Notes: generated by a model from the sequence alone, not told the origin. A stretch of DNA of 64,000 nt from Clostridiales bacterium (GCA_003533505.1 DQGD01000007.1:52121-116120), one strand, 5' to 3'. Positions 8,141 to 17,247 are shown, counted from the first letter of the stretch. A program made the numbers and translations.

Positions 8141-9073
8141 TTAGAATATGATTCTGAAAATGATGTCCTGCGCGTAGTCGCCGAAGTCGGTGCCGAAAAT
8201 GTTGATGCCGCCGCAGTGTACCGCGTCGTGCTTCACGCCGATTTTGACGGAAACGTAGGGCTTGGACATGATGTCCAGGTTTTTGAGATTGACGTAGCTC
8301 ATGAACTGATTGTTCATCGTTGTGCCCGAGTCGGTGATGTGCCAATTGGTGAGAATGCCGTACTGCGTGTGAGTGTTAGGCCAAAAGGGCGGATTGAACT
8401 GTCCGCGCCTGCCGCCGAAATCGCCGGGGCAAACCCAGGTGCCGATTTCCATGTCGTTTATCCACACGGTGATGTCCGACTTGAAGTCGTTGTTGTAAAG
8501 CGGCGCTTCGGAGCACGCCTCGAACGACAGCTCCAGCCGTTTTATCGTCTGCTTTATGTCGGCGGTGCTCACGCGGTATTCCACTCTGCCTTTCGAGAAC
8601 CACATCAGCGCGGCTTCGTTTCTCCTCGGCGAGAAGAACAGCGACACGTCGTCATCAAGTCCGATTCGCTCGGACTTACTCACTATGCCGCAGGGCGCGA
8701 CGATGTTCTCGTAGGTGGAGAACGAACCGATGGGAATATTATGCTCGATTTTCAGCGAACGTTCGTGCTGCATTTCGAGCAGCTGGTCGAAGAGAGTGAT
8801 GACGATTTTGTCGCAGCTTCGATAGCAAGTGCGCGTCTTTCCGGTGGTGGTGTAGTTGACCTCGGTCAGCAGCAGCCCGGCTTGCTCGAGGAGATTGATG
8901 TTCAGCGCGGTGCTGGAAATGGGCTGACCAAGCGTGAGCGCGATTTCCTTTACGCTCATACTCGAAAATATCAGCAGCTTGAGTATGTCGATGCGAATGG
9001 GGCTGGAGAGCGCCTTTGCGAGATTAAGCACCTTTTCGTCGTCGTCAAGCGTCAGCTTCATCGGATACAGCAT
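8141..9073 (-). CDS. ArsR-type HTH transcriptional regulator with a C-terminal sensor-like domain
   Basis: The product has 310 residues. Residues 10-80 form a winged helix of ArsR type (LAKALSSPIRIDILKLL, SVKEIALTLGQPISSTALNINLLEQAGLL). The remaining 200 residues form a beta-rich domain containing GDFGGRRGQFNPPFWP, TQYGILTNWHITDSGT and a C-terminal GGINIFGTDFGDYAQDI. I recall this combination in Clostridia regulators placed beside sugar-use genes, where the C-terminal part is a presumed ligand domain. No CxC metal motif is present, so it is not a metal sensor. The start ATG at 9073 is preceded on the minus strand by AGGGG. It diverges from the GH2 operon and most likely controls it and itself. 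A 9-bp inverted repeat brackets its promoter. Confidence 0.82.
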   Translation of the reverse strand: MLYPMKLTLDDDEKVLNLAKALSSPIRIDILKLLIFSSMSVKEIALTLGQPISSTALNINLLEQAGLLLTEVNYTTTGKTRTCYRSCDKIVITLFDQLLEMQHERSLKIEHNIPIGSFSTYENIVAPCGIVSKSERIGLDDDVSLFFSPRRNEAALMWFSKGRVEYRVSTADIKQTIKRLELSFEACSEAPLYNNDFKSDITVWINDMEIGTWVCPGDFGGRRGQFNPPFWPNTHTQYGILTNWHITDSGTTMNNQFMSYVNLKNLDIMSKPYVSVKIGVKHDAVHCGGINIFGTDFGDYAQDIIFRIIF

Positions 9074-9102
9074 GTCGTTTTCCCCTCTTCGGTGAGTTTA
9101 TT

Positions 9103-9150
9103 TTCTACCGTGATTATACCAAATCGCGCGGCGGTTTGTCAACGGTAGAA
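9103..9150. promoter_or_regulatory. Candidate operator: 9-bp inverted repeat around the regulator promoter
   Basis: TTCTACCGT at 9103-9111 and its exact reverse complement ACGGTAGAA at 9142-9150 lie just outside the -10 (9113-9118) and -35 (9137-9142) of the minus-strand promoter. A one-mismatch copy of the half-site, TTTTACCGT, is at 9265-9273 on the side of the GH2 operon. Binding by the adjacent regulator is inferred. Confidence 0.55.
9113..9142 (-). promoter_or_regulatory. Promoter of the ArsR-type regulator
   Basis: On the minus strand TTGACA (9142-9137) and TATAAT (9118-9113) with an 18-base spacer, 40 bases before the regulator ATG. Confidence 0.8.
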
Positions 9151-9353
9151 GTGCAATATTTTTGAAAAAGCACGACGGAGAATTTTCCAAATTATGTAAA
9201 GCATCTCGGCGGTAACGAACGCTTTAATTCAAGTGTTGCCGCGGTTTCGGCATGTAAAAAACCGTTTTACCGTGGTTTTTTCGGCGGCAAAACGGCGGAA
9301 ACGTAACCGTTTCAAAGATTTTGTGACTAGTCGGATAATTTTGAGGCTAATTT
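9151..9353. other. Divergent intergenic region with a U-run hairpin
   Basis: No gene is visible. An 8-base stem, AAAAAACC at 9256-9263 and GGTTTTTT at 9274-9281, resembles an intrinsic terminator in either direction, and its loop holds the TTTTACCGT half-site. It could insulate the two divergent promoters. Confidence 0.45.
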
Positions 9354-9368
9354 ATGTAAACGTATTGT
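9354..9368 (+). promoter_or_regulatory. cre-like catabolite-control site
   Basis: ATGTAAACGTATTGT fits the CcpA site consensus WTGWAARCGYWWWCW with one mismatch. It overlaps the first bases of the GH2 operon -35 box, a position where CcpA would block RNA polymerase. HPr kinase, which generates the CcpA co-effector, is encoded at 42161. Confidence 0.55.
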
Positions 9369-9393
9369 GCATAGCTCCGATAGCCCTTATAAT
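9365..9393 (+). promoter_or_regulatory. Promoter of the polysaccharide-use operon
   Basis: TTGTGC at 9365-9370 and TATAAT at 9388-9393, spacer 17. This predicts a start near 9400 and a 5' leader of about 66 bases before the GH2 ATG at 9467. The -35 is imperfect, as expected for a regulated promoter. Confidence 0.75.
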
Positions 9394-9466
9394 TATATCG
9401 ACAAGCGGAGACTTCGCCGTTTTACGAGGGGAGCGCGCCGCGACAAATTACTTCAAAGGGAAACTT

Positions 9467-11227
9467 ATGAGAAACGAACACCCCGAACCACAACTGAAAA
9501 GAGATAAGTGGCAGACCCTGAACGGCGAGTGGGAATTCGCGTTCGGCGAGGCGGCGAACGTTACCGATTTCGTGACGGGAAAAGCCGAGATGCCGATGAA
9601 AATCAACGTGCCGTTCGCGTACCAGAGCGAGCTGAGCGGCATCGGCGACAAATCGGTGCACACGACGGTCAGGTATCGCAGGAGCTTTACGCTTTCGCCT
9701 GCGCTGAAAAAGGCGAAAGGCGTGGTGCTGCGATTTCTGGCAGTCGACTATGACTGCACGGTATGGGTCAACGGCTGCTTTGCGGTTTCGCACCGCGGCG
9801 GCTACGGCGCGTTCTACGCCGACGTCACGCCCTACCTTAACCCCACGGGCGAGCAGATTATCGCCGTGGAAGCGCGCGACTCGCAGGACGAGGCTCAGCC
9901 GCGCGGCAAGCAGAGCTGGCTGGACGGCTCGCACCGCTGCTGGTACACGCAGACGACGGGCATTTGGCAGAGCGTATGGCTGGAGGCGCACGACGGCGAT
10001 TTCGTAAATCGGCTGACGATGACGCCCGACGTAAACTCGGCTACGGTTAAACTCGACGTCGCGCTCGAGTACGGGCTTGCCGACGAGCTCGAAGCGGAGA
10101 TTGTCGCGCCGAGCGGAGAGAGAACGACGCTGACGACAAGCCTGTCGGGCAAGCGGAACAGACTTACGATTGACTTGAAAAAGCCCGACCTTATCGACGA
10201 AATTCAACTGTGGTCGCCCGACAAGCCGGTTTTATACGGGCTTAACCTGACTATAAGGCAGGACGGAAAAGCGGCGGACGCGATAAAGAGCTATTTTGCG
10301 CTGCGCGAGGTGCGTGCGGAGGGCGACAAGCTGTACCTTAACAATCAGCCGCTGAAATTCAAGCTTGTGCTCGACCAGGGCTATTGGGCGGACGGGGGCA
10401 TGACTCCGCCGTCGACGGACGCTCTCAGACAGGATATTCTCACCGCCAAAGCAATGGGCTTCAACGGCGCGCGAAAGCATCAGAAGCTCGAGGACCCGTA
10501 CTTTTATTACTACGCCGACACGCTGGGATTTTTGGTGTGGTCGGAAACGCCCAGCGCGTACCTGTATACGCCCGAAGCGCAGAAATCGCTGGTCGAAACG
10601 CAGTTCGACGTGGTGGCGCGTTCGTACAATCACCCGTCGGTGGTGGCTTACGTCCCCGTCAACGAGAGCTGGGGAGTAAAAGAAGTGCTTTACGACGAGC
10701 GGCAGCAGTCGTTCGCGAAATCGCTGTACAGACTTGTGAAGTCGCTCGACTCCTCGAGGCTGGTGGTGACCAACGACGGCTGGGAGAATATGGAGGAAAC
10801 CGATTTAATCACGGTGCACGACTATTCTAAGCTGGGCGACGAGTTCGCGGCAAAGTATTCTGATTTACGCGAGGACACATTCCCCATGTGGAAGCGGCTG
10901 ATGGCAAGAGGCGAAACGCTGCCCGTAAAGCCCGTGATGCTCACCGAGTACGGCGGCATCGCGATAGACACGGGCACGGGCTGGGGCTACAGCGGAGCGG
11001 AGAAGAGCGTCGACGACTTTTTGGTTCGCTTCGAGAAGCTGAGCGAAAACGCGTTCGCGGCGTTCCCCGTCGGCGTGTGCTACACGCAGCTCACCGACGT
11101 CGAGCAGGAGCAGAACGGTCTACTCGACCATCGCCACCGCCCCAAATTTTCGGTACATAGTATAAGGGAAATAATGGACAAGTTCGACGGAACGAGTCAA
11201 TTCGCAAAAAAGGAGAAGATTTTATGA
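9467..11227 (+). CDS. Glycoside hydrolase family 2 protein (beta-galactosidase/glucuronidase-like)
   Basis: The 586-residue product has the GH2 layout: jelly-roll sugar-binding domain (residues 10-190, with GEWEFAF and DYDCTVWVNG), immunoglobulin-like domain (195-290) and TIM barrel. The acid/base is Glu400 in VPVNESWG and the nucleophile is Glu494 in MLTEYGGI, both intact. GH2 enzymes remove beta-linked galactose, glucuronate, mannose or arabinose. No signal peptide is present, so it acts on imported oligosaccharides in the cytosol. I use ATG 9467 because AAAGGG sits just upstream and the promoter at 9365-9393 lies inside the longer open frame. Its stop overlaps the next start (ATGA at 11224), giving translational coupling to the sugar-binding protein. 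Confidence 0.9.
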   Translation: MRNEHPEPQLKRDKWQTLNGEWEFAFGEAANVTDFVTGKAEMPMKINVPFAYQSELSGIGDKSVHTTVRYRRSFTLSPALKKAKGVVLRFLAVDYDCTVWVNGCFAVSHRGGYGAFYADVTPYLNPTGEQIIAVEARDSQDEAQPRGKQSWLDGSHRCWYTQTTGIWQSVWLEAHDGDFVNRLTMTPDVNSATVKLDVALEYGLADELEAEIVAPSGERTTLTTSLSGKRNRLTIDLKKPDLIDEIQLWSPDKPVLYGLNLTIRQDGKAADAIKSYFALREVRAEGDKLYLNNQPLKFKLVLDQGYWADGGMTPPSTDALRQDILTAKAMGFNGARKHQKLEDPYFYYYADTLGFLVWSETPSAYLYTPEAQKSLVETQFDVVARSYNHPSVVAYVPVNESWGVKEVLYDERQQSFAKSLYRLVKSLDSSRLVVTNDGWENMEETDLITVHDYSKLGDEFAAKYSDLREDTFPMWKRLMARGETLPVKPVMLTEYGGIAIDTGTGWGYSGAEKSVDDFLVRFEKLSENAFAAFPVGVCYTQLTDVEQEQNGLLDHRHRPKFSVHSIREIMDKFDGTSQFAKKEKIL

Positions 11228-13152
11228 AGAGAATAATGTGTTTGCTGTTATGCATGGTGTGCTGCATTCCGCTTTTCACGGGCTGCTCGGCTAAAGGCAA
11301 CACCAACAGACTGCAATTTTGGGTGTACGGCTCGTCCGACCAGCTCGACATGTACACCAGAGTAACCGACGCCTTTAACGAGAGCTACGGCAAAGAGCAC
11401 GGCATACAAGTCGATATTTCGCAAAAACCTAACGGAAGCTATGCGCAGACCGTGCAGGTTTCGTCCGCGTCCGAGGCAGGTCCCGACGTGTTCCTCATCG
11501 CCGAAGCGGAGTTCAAGTCATGGATAGTGGGCGAGTACTTTTGCCCCATTCAGGAATACGTCGACAAGGTGACGGACATCGACCTCGGCGACATAATGCC
11601 CACCACGGTCAACCGCTTGCGCTACAATCGCGAAACCAACACCTCGCACACCGACGACCCCCTTTACGGCTTGCCGCTCGACTCGCAGCCCACCGCGCTT
11701 TACTATAATCAGACGATGCTGGAAAAAGCCGGCATAGCGGTCATCAGCGTTGACGAAGCGGACTTGGACAAGTGGAACGCCGGCGAAATCGCCGACAACA
11801 ACGGCAAGAAGAAATCGGACTTTCCGCAGCTGTCGGGCGTGACGGTGCCGGCAAAGGGCTATTACCGCTCGCTCAATCCTTACTATTATAACGGCGAATA
11901 CACGAAAACGTGGGTTAAGCCGGCGTTCAAAGACAACGAAGAAGTCGCCGTGTTCAACAACCGCATCGCGATGAATTGGGACGAAGTGGAAGACCTCGGT
12001 ATGCTGTTCTCGGGTAAATACAACCCGAAGCCCGGCGAAGAGAACAAGGCAAACCCCGTGACCGAGTTTGGCACGCAGTACGGTTATTTCACCGAGTGGT
12101 GGTTTAACTACGGCTGGAGCGTGGGCGGCGACTGCCTTAACGACCTTACCGACGGCGGCGAGTGGAATTTCTCGCTGCTCGACCCCAACCCCAACTTCGT
12201 GGTGGCGGACGGCAAGACCTTTACGGGCAGAACGGGCAAGACTTATAACGCCGGCGAAACGATTAGCTTCGTCGACAAGATGAATATCCTTCAAAAGGAC
12301 GGCAAGGACGAAGTGCTTGTGCCCGACGTTTACGGCGATTATCTCCATGACAACGCCAACGTCGTGAAAAACGCCGACGGCGCGGTTTCGGGCGACAAAG
12401 CGGGGCTGTGGAGCGGCGTGACCGAAGCGGAATCGGCGGGTACGCTCAATCGGCTTCCGTCCACGCGCGACGCGTTCAACCGCTATCTTAAACTGGGCGC
12501 GAAAACCGACGCGAATATCGACGGAGATAGCGGACTGGATATTTCGCCCAACCCCTCGACGTTTGCTTCGCGCACCTCGATGAATTACTTTTTCTCGCAA
12601 AGCCTCGCGGTGCTGGCGCAGTCGTCGGTTTACATGGCGGACCTCAGTGAGGAAGCCAAGGCGCGCGGTTTTCAGTGGGACGTAGCGCCGCTCGCGGTGT
12701 ATAAAGAATACACCGACCCGTCCGACCCGAATTGCGACATCGTGAAGGCGCAGGGCAAACAGGCAGGACACAGCAATTCGCTGTCGATGGTTATGCGCAC
12801 GGGCTCGACGAAAAAACAGCAGGCGGCGCAGTTCATGATGTGGATGGCGTCTGCCGAAGGACAGAAAATCCGCGCGTCGATAGGCTTTTTCCCCAACCAG
12901 AAGTCGCTGCTTCCCGAGGTTGAGTTCAAAAAAGGCATAGCGCCCGGCAACGTGCGCGTGTTCAGCGAAGCGCTGGAGTTCCAGGGACCCGGCGATTGGT
13001 GGTACATGCCCGACCACGTTTGGGTGGAAAAGTGGTGCGTCGACCTCAACGCCGACGTCAGAAACGGCAAGATGACTTACGCCGACTGGTACTCGCCGGC
13101 GATAATCCGCACCAACGATTGGTTGCAGCAGTACAAGCAGTATCAGAGATAA
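11224..13152 (+). CDS. Extracellular solute-binding lipoprotein of a carbohydrate ABC importer
   Basis: The 642-residue product begins with a lipoprotein signal, hydrophobic residues 4-19 and lipobox LFTGC with the acylated Cys at 21. LQFWVYGSSDQLDMYTRVTD and later GPDVFLIAEAEF follow, typical of the family 1 sugar-binding fold. It should sit on the outer face of the membrane and deliver oligosaccharides to the permeases encoded next. It is longer than the usual 420-450 residues, with extra segments in the middle third, which may accommodate a large or branched ligand. GGAG is 7-8 bases before ATG 11224, which overlaps the GH2 stop. Confidence 0.9.
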   Translation: MKRIMCLLLCMVCCIPLFTGCSAKGNTNRLQFWVYGSSDQLDMYTRVTDAFNESYGKEHGIQVDISQKPNGSYAQTVQVSSASEAGPDVFLIAEAEFKSWIVGEYFCPIQEYVDKVTDIDLGDIMPTTVNRLRYNRETNTSHTDDPLYGLPLDSQPTALYYNQTMLEKAGIAVISVDEADLDKWNAGEIADNNGKKKSDFPQLSGVTVPAKGYYRSLNPYYYNGEYTKTWVKPAFKDNEEVAVFNNRIAMNWDEVEDLGMLFSGKYNPKPGEENKANPVTEFGTQYGYFTEWWFNYGWSVGGDCLNDLTDGGEWNFSLLDPNPNFVVADGKTFTGRTGKTYNAGETISFVDKMNILQKDGKDEVLVPDVYGDYLHDNANVVKNADGAVSGDKAGLWSGVTEAESAGTLNRLPSTRDAFNRYLKLGAKTDANIDGDSGLDISPNPSTFASRTSMNYFFSQSLAVLAQSSVYMADLSEEAKARGFQWDVAPLAVYKEYTDPSDPNCDIVKAQGKQAGHSNSLSMVMRTGSTKKQQAAQFMMWMASAEGQKIRASIGFFPNQKSLLPEVEFKKGIAPGNVRVFSEALEFQGPGDWWYMPDHVWVEKWCVDLNADVRNGKMTYADWYSPAIIRTNDWLQQYKQYQR

Positions 13153-13186
13153 TCCGCGCCGAAAAGGGCGAGAAGAGGAAAGACTA

Positions 13187-14134
13187 ATGGATTTATACGG
13201 AAAATATCTTCACGTTCGTTCCGCGGAAGAAAAGAAAGCGCGGAGGAGAAAGATTTTACGCCGCAACGTTATCGCGACGGCAATGGCTTCGCCGCCGTTC
13301 ATAGGCTTTTTGTGCTTTACCGCCGTGCCTATGATAATGTCGCTGGTGATTTCCTTCACCGAGCTGCACTCGTACAATCTTTCGCTGGCGAAGTTTATCG
13401 GTATCCGCAACTACGTTGAGGTCATAAAGTCCGAAATGCTGTGGACGTCGATACTCAACACGCTGTACTACTGTCTGAGCGTGCCGATAAACATCTGCGT
13501 TTCGCTGTTTCTCGCCAACGTACTCACGCGCAAGATTTTCTGCGGAAAAATCGCGAGAATAATACTGTTCGTTCCGCAGGTTTGCTCGTCCGTCGCGGTA
13601 ACGCTGATGTGGCAGTGGATTTTCGAGGACAACTACGGCGTGATAAACACCGTGCTCACCGCGATGGGACTGCCTAAAATCGCGTTCATGACCGATAAAA
13701 ATTGGTTTATGCCGGCGGTGCTCACCATAAGCCTGTGGCAGAACGGTACAAACGTCGTACTGCTTCAGGCGGCGTTCGTCAACATAAACAAGTCGCTTCA
13801 GGAAGCGGCGCGTATCGACGGCGCGAACGAGCGCAAAGTGTTCTGGCGCGTGACGCTGCCGGGGCTTACGCCCACGCTGTTCTACATGCTGACGATGAAC
13901 CTCATCGCCGCGCTTCAGGAGCAGACGGTAATGCAGATTATCACGACCAACGGCGTGGGACCGGGGTACCGTGCGCTTACGCTGGTGTACTACATCTACC
14001 GCATGGCGTTTACCTACACCGCCACGATGGGTATGGGCATGGCGTGCGCGCTCAGCTGGATTGTCGCGATATTTATTCTCATCGTGACCAGAATCAACTT
14101 CCGCCTCGGGCAGAAGTGGGTTTGCTACGACTAG
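13187..14134 (+). CDS. Carbohydrate ABC transporter permease, MalF/UgpA type
   Basis: The 315-residue product has six predicted membrane helices and the cytoplasmic coupling motif EAARIDGANERKVFWRVTLP near residues 206-225, which docks the ATPase. The opening ATAMASPPFIGFLCFTAVPM helix is typical of the MalF/UgpA subfamily. It forms half of the membrane channel with the product of the next gene. No ATPase gene is present in the locus, so a shared MsmX-like ATPase encoded elsewhere is expected, as is common in Bacillota. GAGGAAAG lies before the ATG. Confidence 0.93.
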   Translation: MDLYGKYLHVRSAEEKKARRRKILRRNVIATAMASPPFIGFLCFTAVPMIMSLVISFTELHSYNLSLAKFIGIRNYVEVIKSEMLWTSILNTLYYCLSVPINICVSLFLANVLTRKIFCGKIARIILFVPQVCSSVAVTLMWQWIFEDNYGVINTVLTAMGLPKIAFMTDKNWFMPAVLTISLWQNGTNVVLLQAAFVNINKSLQEAARIDGANERKVFWRVTLPGLTPTLFYMLTMNLIAALQEQTVMQIITTNGVGPGYRALTLVYYIYRMAFTYTATMGMGMACALSWIVAIFILIVTRINFRLGQKWVCYD

Positions 14135-14143
14135 GAGGGACGC

Positions 14144-15037
14144 ATGAATAACGCTTTAGAAAACGGCAGAAGCGGCGATTTCTTCGTCCCCGTAAAGAAA
14201 AAACGCAAGCCGCTCGTGGGCTCGCACATAATTATACTCCTCGCGATACTGTTCGTGGTCGTGCCCACCTACATAATGATAATAACCTCTCTCACCTCGA
14301 CGATAGAGGCGAACAACGCCGCGTTCGTGTGGTGGCCGAAACAGGGACTTACCGTCGCAGGTTACGTCAAGGCGTTCACGCGCAAGACCGCCGGGAACTC
14401 GCTTCTTCGCTCGTTTGGCAACACGATGTGGATTTACCTGCCGTCCACGATTGTGGGAATATTCGTAAGTTCGATGTCGGCGTTTGCCTTCGCAAAGCTC
14501 GACTTCTACCTCAAAAAGCCGATGTTCGCGATACTATTGGCGACGATGACCGTACCGAACTGCATCGCCATTATCGCCTCGTTCCTCATGTTCGACAAGC
14601 TCGGCTGGATAAACACTCCGCTGCCGCTGATGATTCCGAGAATGCTCGGCACGATAGGCGTGGTGTTCTTCCTCCGTCAGTTCTTCATGGGAATCCCCGA
14701 CGACCTCGTGGGAGCGGCGAACATTGACGGGCTGGGCGAAATCGGCGTATATTTCCGCATAATGCTGCCGATAGCAGTGCCGGCGCTCATCTCGCAGTTT
14801 ATATTAAACTTCATCGCCGCCTACAACGACTACCTCGCGCCGTTACTGTACTTGCAGAACGCGAAGATGTACACGTTGCAGATTTCGCTGGCGTTCTTTG
14901 CCGAAGCCTACGTTCAGGATTGGCCGCTGAGAATGGCTGGCTGCGTGATTTCCATGGTGCCGCTGGTTGTCCTGTACCTCATTTCGCAGAAGTATATCTT
15001 AAAGGGCGTGGCGATTTCTTCGGGACTCAAGGGCTGA
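14144..15037 (+). CDS. Carbohydrate ABC transporter permease, MalG/UgpE type
   Basis: The 297-residue product has six membrane helices. The coupling loop reads VGAANIDGLGEIGVYFRIML near residues 187-206, and the FFLRQFFMGIPDDL segment just before it is a MalG-subfamily trait. It pairs with the permease that ends 10 bases upstream; GGAGG is in that gap. The C-terminus LKGVAISSGLKG matches the usual ending of sugar permeases of this class. Confidence 0.93.
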   Translation: MNNALENGRSGDFFVPVKKKRKPLVGSHIIILLAILFVVVPTYIMIITSLTSTIEANNAAFVWWPKQGLTVAGYVKAFTRKTAGNSLLRSFGNTMWIYLPSTIVGIFVSSMSAFAFAKLDFYLKKPMFAILLATMTVPNCIAIIASFLMFDKLGWINTPLPLMIPRMLGTIGVVFFLRQFFMGIPDDLVGAANIDGLGEIGVYFRIMLPIAVPALISQFILNFIAAYNDYLAPLLYLQNAKMYTLQISLAFFAEAYVQDWPLRMAGCVISMVPLVVLYLISQKYILKGVAISSGLKG

Positions 15038-15146
15038 CGAGGAAGCGCGTTCGGCGCGATAAAACCGACGCGCAAGACTCAAAAAAACGTTAAATAACCG
15101 CCGCCCGAGCGGATAATATCGGGCGAAAAAATCAGGAGGAATAAAG

Positions 15147-17231
15147 ATGAAACTATTCAAAAAACTCGTGTGCTTTGCGATAGCCGCGCTGACTATAGCG
15201 TCGGTTGTAGCATGCTCGGGAGGCGCTTCGGGCTTCGAGCTGAGCCACTTTGACGGCTCGAACCCCGACAAAACCTACGACACGGATTTGCTGTACAAGA
15301 ACAATACGGTGTTCTGGGGCGGCGACAGCGGCGTTATCTGGGTGAGCCCCGAGCAATCGCCCGAATACGGCGGCTATTTCTACCAATACATGTCCGAGTG
15401 CGCCGGTGTGGCGAATATCATTCCGTCCACCGAGGACGGAAAAACTCCGCCGCTCGAGCACAATAACAACGGTCCGGCGGCGTACACTTCGCACATCAAG
15501 CTGACGAGAAGCCGCGACCTCAACGATTGGGAGCCGTGCGGCGCAGTGGACGACGGCATGGCGCTGAGAGTCGACGAAACCGAATGGGTGGGCGACTATC
15601 TGTGGGCGCCCGAGTGCATTTACGACAAGGTTTCGGGCAAGTACTTTCTGTACTTCTCGGCGCGTTCGAAAAAGAACAACGCCGAACTCAGGGCTTTGGG
15701 AGCGCAGTATTCCGATACCGACGTGAGTGTGGCTCCGTGGGAAAGATTTTATCTCGGCATCGCCGTTTCCGACACGCCGGTAGGACCGTTCAGGCTGGTT
15801 TCCAGCGAGAACGTCTACGGCGACAAGACGGCAAAAAACCTCAACGGCGAGGTCATCAGCGGCATTAACCCGGCGTTTATGCTTGACAAGGCTTGCGACG
15901 AGTATTTCTACACCGACGAGTTCCGCGCGAGAGCGGACTTCGACGAGCTCGACGAAAAATGCTTTGCGGCGATAGACATTCACCCCTTTATCGACGACGG
16001 CACGTTGTACGTGTACTTCGTCAAGCACGGTTCGCTTTCCAACCTCGAGGGTAACGTCATCTGGGGCATGAGAATGAAAGACATGGTCACGCCCGATTAC
16101 GGCACGATGACCATGGTAGCCGGCAACGGTTACACGAGAAAGGATATTCCCGGCATTGCCGAAGGCTCGGAGATAAACAAGTCCGTCGTGAGAGTGGAAT
16201 ATAAGGGCACGGGCGAGGGCGAATACCCCAACGATCCGAATTATCCGCGTCACCTTTCGACGAGTTACACGCGCTACACCAACTATGCCGACGGCACTTC
16301 GCAGAGCGCCGACGACCTTACCGACGGCTCCGTCGTGGAAGCTCCGCAGATGCTGACCACCAAGGATAAGGACGGCAAGACGGTGTACCTTCTCGCGTTC
16401 TCGCCGCGAGGAGTGGGCGACTATAACTACAACGTCAAATTTGCGTATTCGCATAATCCGCTGACCGGCTTTGTCAAGGCAAAGGCAGAGGAACGCTCGA
16501 TGATTCTGGGCGTGGACGAGCGCAACACGTTCATGTCCAACCTCGGTCACGTTCAGTTCCTCCATGTCGACGGACAGGATTGGATAGTGCATTGGGAGTT
16601 CCCGGCGCCCTTCGGCGGCTACGACACCGGCAGAATTTACGCGCTCAGCCAGATGACCTGGCAGTACAACGAGGCGCTGGGTTTCGATACCCCCGTTGCA
16701 AACGGTCCTACCACTTCGCTGCAGCCGCTCCCGTCCGTGTTCTCGGGCTATCGTAACGTGGCGGAAAGAGCGACCGTCACCGCGACGAACGAAATCGACG
16801 GAAGCGCGAAGTACCTGACCGACGGCATGACCGTCACTATGCGCCGCGACGAGAAAATGCAGTTCAGGGCGAAGAACAACAAGACGAAAATCACGCTGAC
16901 GTTCGCCGAGCCCGTTTCGATACGCGGCATACTGATTTACAACTCGTACAACTACGACAACGCGTTCAAGAACGTTTCTACGATTAACTTTTCGCTCACC
17001 GAAACGCCGACGTGGCACACGGGCAACGAGAAATCGTGCTTTATCGCCGACCTGCCGTTTGCGACGGAGGCGTACACGTTGCCCGAGGGCGGCTTGCAGC
17101 CCGGCTCCGCGGCGGTGGCTACGTTTAACGAAATCAAGACGAACAAGATAGAAATCGAGTTCGACAAGGACGACATGCTGGGCGGCGGCGACGAACTGCG
17201 CATCGCGGAAATCGTCGTTCTCGGCAAGTAA
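15147..17231 (+). CDS. GH43-like glycosidase lipoprotein with a C-terminal F5/8-type sugar-binding domain
   Basis: The 694-residue product starts with a lipoprotein signal (CFAIAALTIASVVACSGG, Cys near residue 23). The main domain looks like a five-bladed propeller of clan GH-F: LTRSRDLNDWE, the WAPE motif at residues 153-156, and AIDIHPFIDDGTLYVYF, all characteristic of GH43 arabinanases and xylosidases. Exact assignment of the three catalytic acids is uncertain. Residues about 530-690 (RNVAERATVTATNE, ITLTFAEPVSIRGILIYNS) read as a discoidin/F5-8C module. It probably trims arabinose- or xylose-containing side chains at the cell surface. AGGAGG precedes ATG 15147, 110 bases after the permease gene. 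Confidence 0.8.
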   Translation: MKLFKKLVCFAIAALTIASVVACSGGASGFELSHFDGSNPDKTYDTDLLYKNNTVFWGGDSGVIWVSPEQSPEYGGYFYQYMSECAGVANIIPSTEDGKTPPLEHNNNGPAAYTSHIKLTRSRDLNDWEPCGAVDDGMALRVDETEWVGDYLWAPECIYDKVSGKYFLYFSARSKKNNAELRALGAQYSDTDVSVAPWERFYLGIAVSDTPVGPFRLVSSENVYGDKTAKNLNGEVISGINPAFMLDKACDEYFYTDEFRARADFDELDEKCFAAIDIHPFIDDGTLYVYFVKHGSLSNLEGNVIWGMRMKDMVTPDYGTMTMVAGNGYTRKDIPGIAEGSEINKSVVRVEYKGTGEGEYPNDPNYPRHLSTSYTRYTNYADGTSQSADDLTDGSVVEAPQMLTTKDKDGKTVYLLAFSPRGVGDYNYNVKFAYSHNPLTGFVKAKAEERSMILGVDERNTFMSNLGHVQFLHVDGQDWIVHWEFPAPFGGYDTGRIYALSQMTWQYNEALGFDTPVANGPTTSLQPLPSVFSGYRNVAERATVTATNEIDGSAKYLTDGMTVTMRRDEKMQFRAKNNKTKITLTFAEPVSIRGILIYNSYNYDNAFKNVSTINFSLTETPTWHTGNEKSCFIADLPFATEAYTLPEGGLQPGSAAVATFNEIKTNKIEIEFDKDDMLGGGDELRIAEIVVLGK

Positions 17232-17247
17232 GAGGGAGGAGAATTAA

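Noticed and set aside
8216..9148. Plus-strand open frame covering the ArsR-type regulator
   Set aside because: The minus-strand product has clear HTH and sensor motifs, ribosome site and promoter; the plus-strand translation has none.
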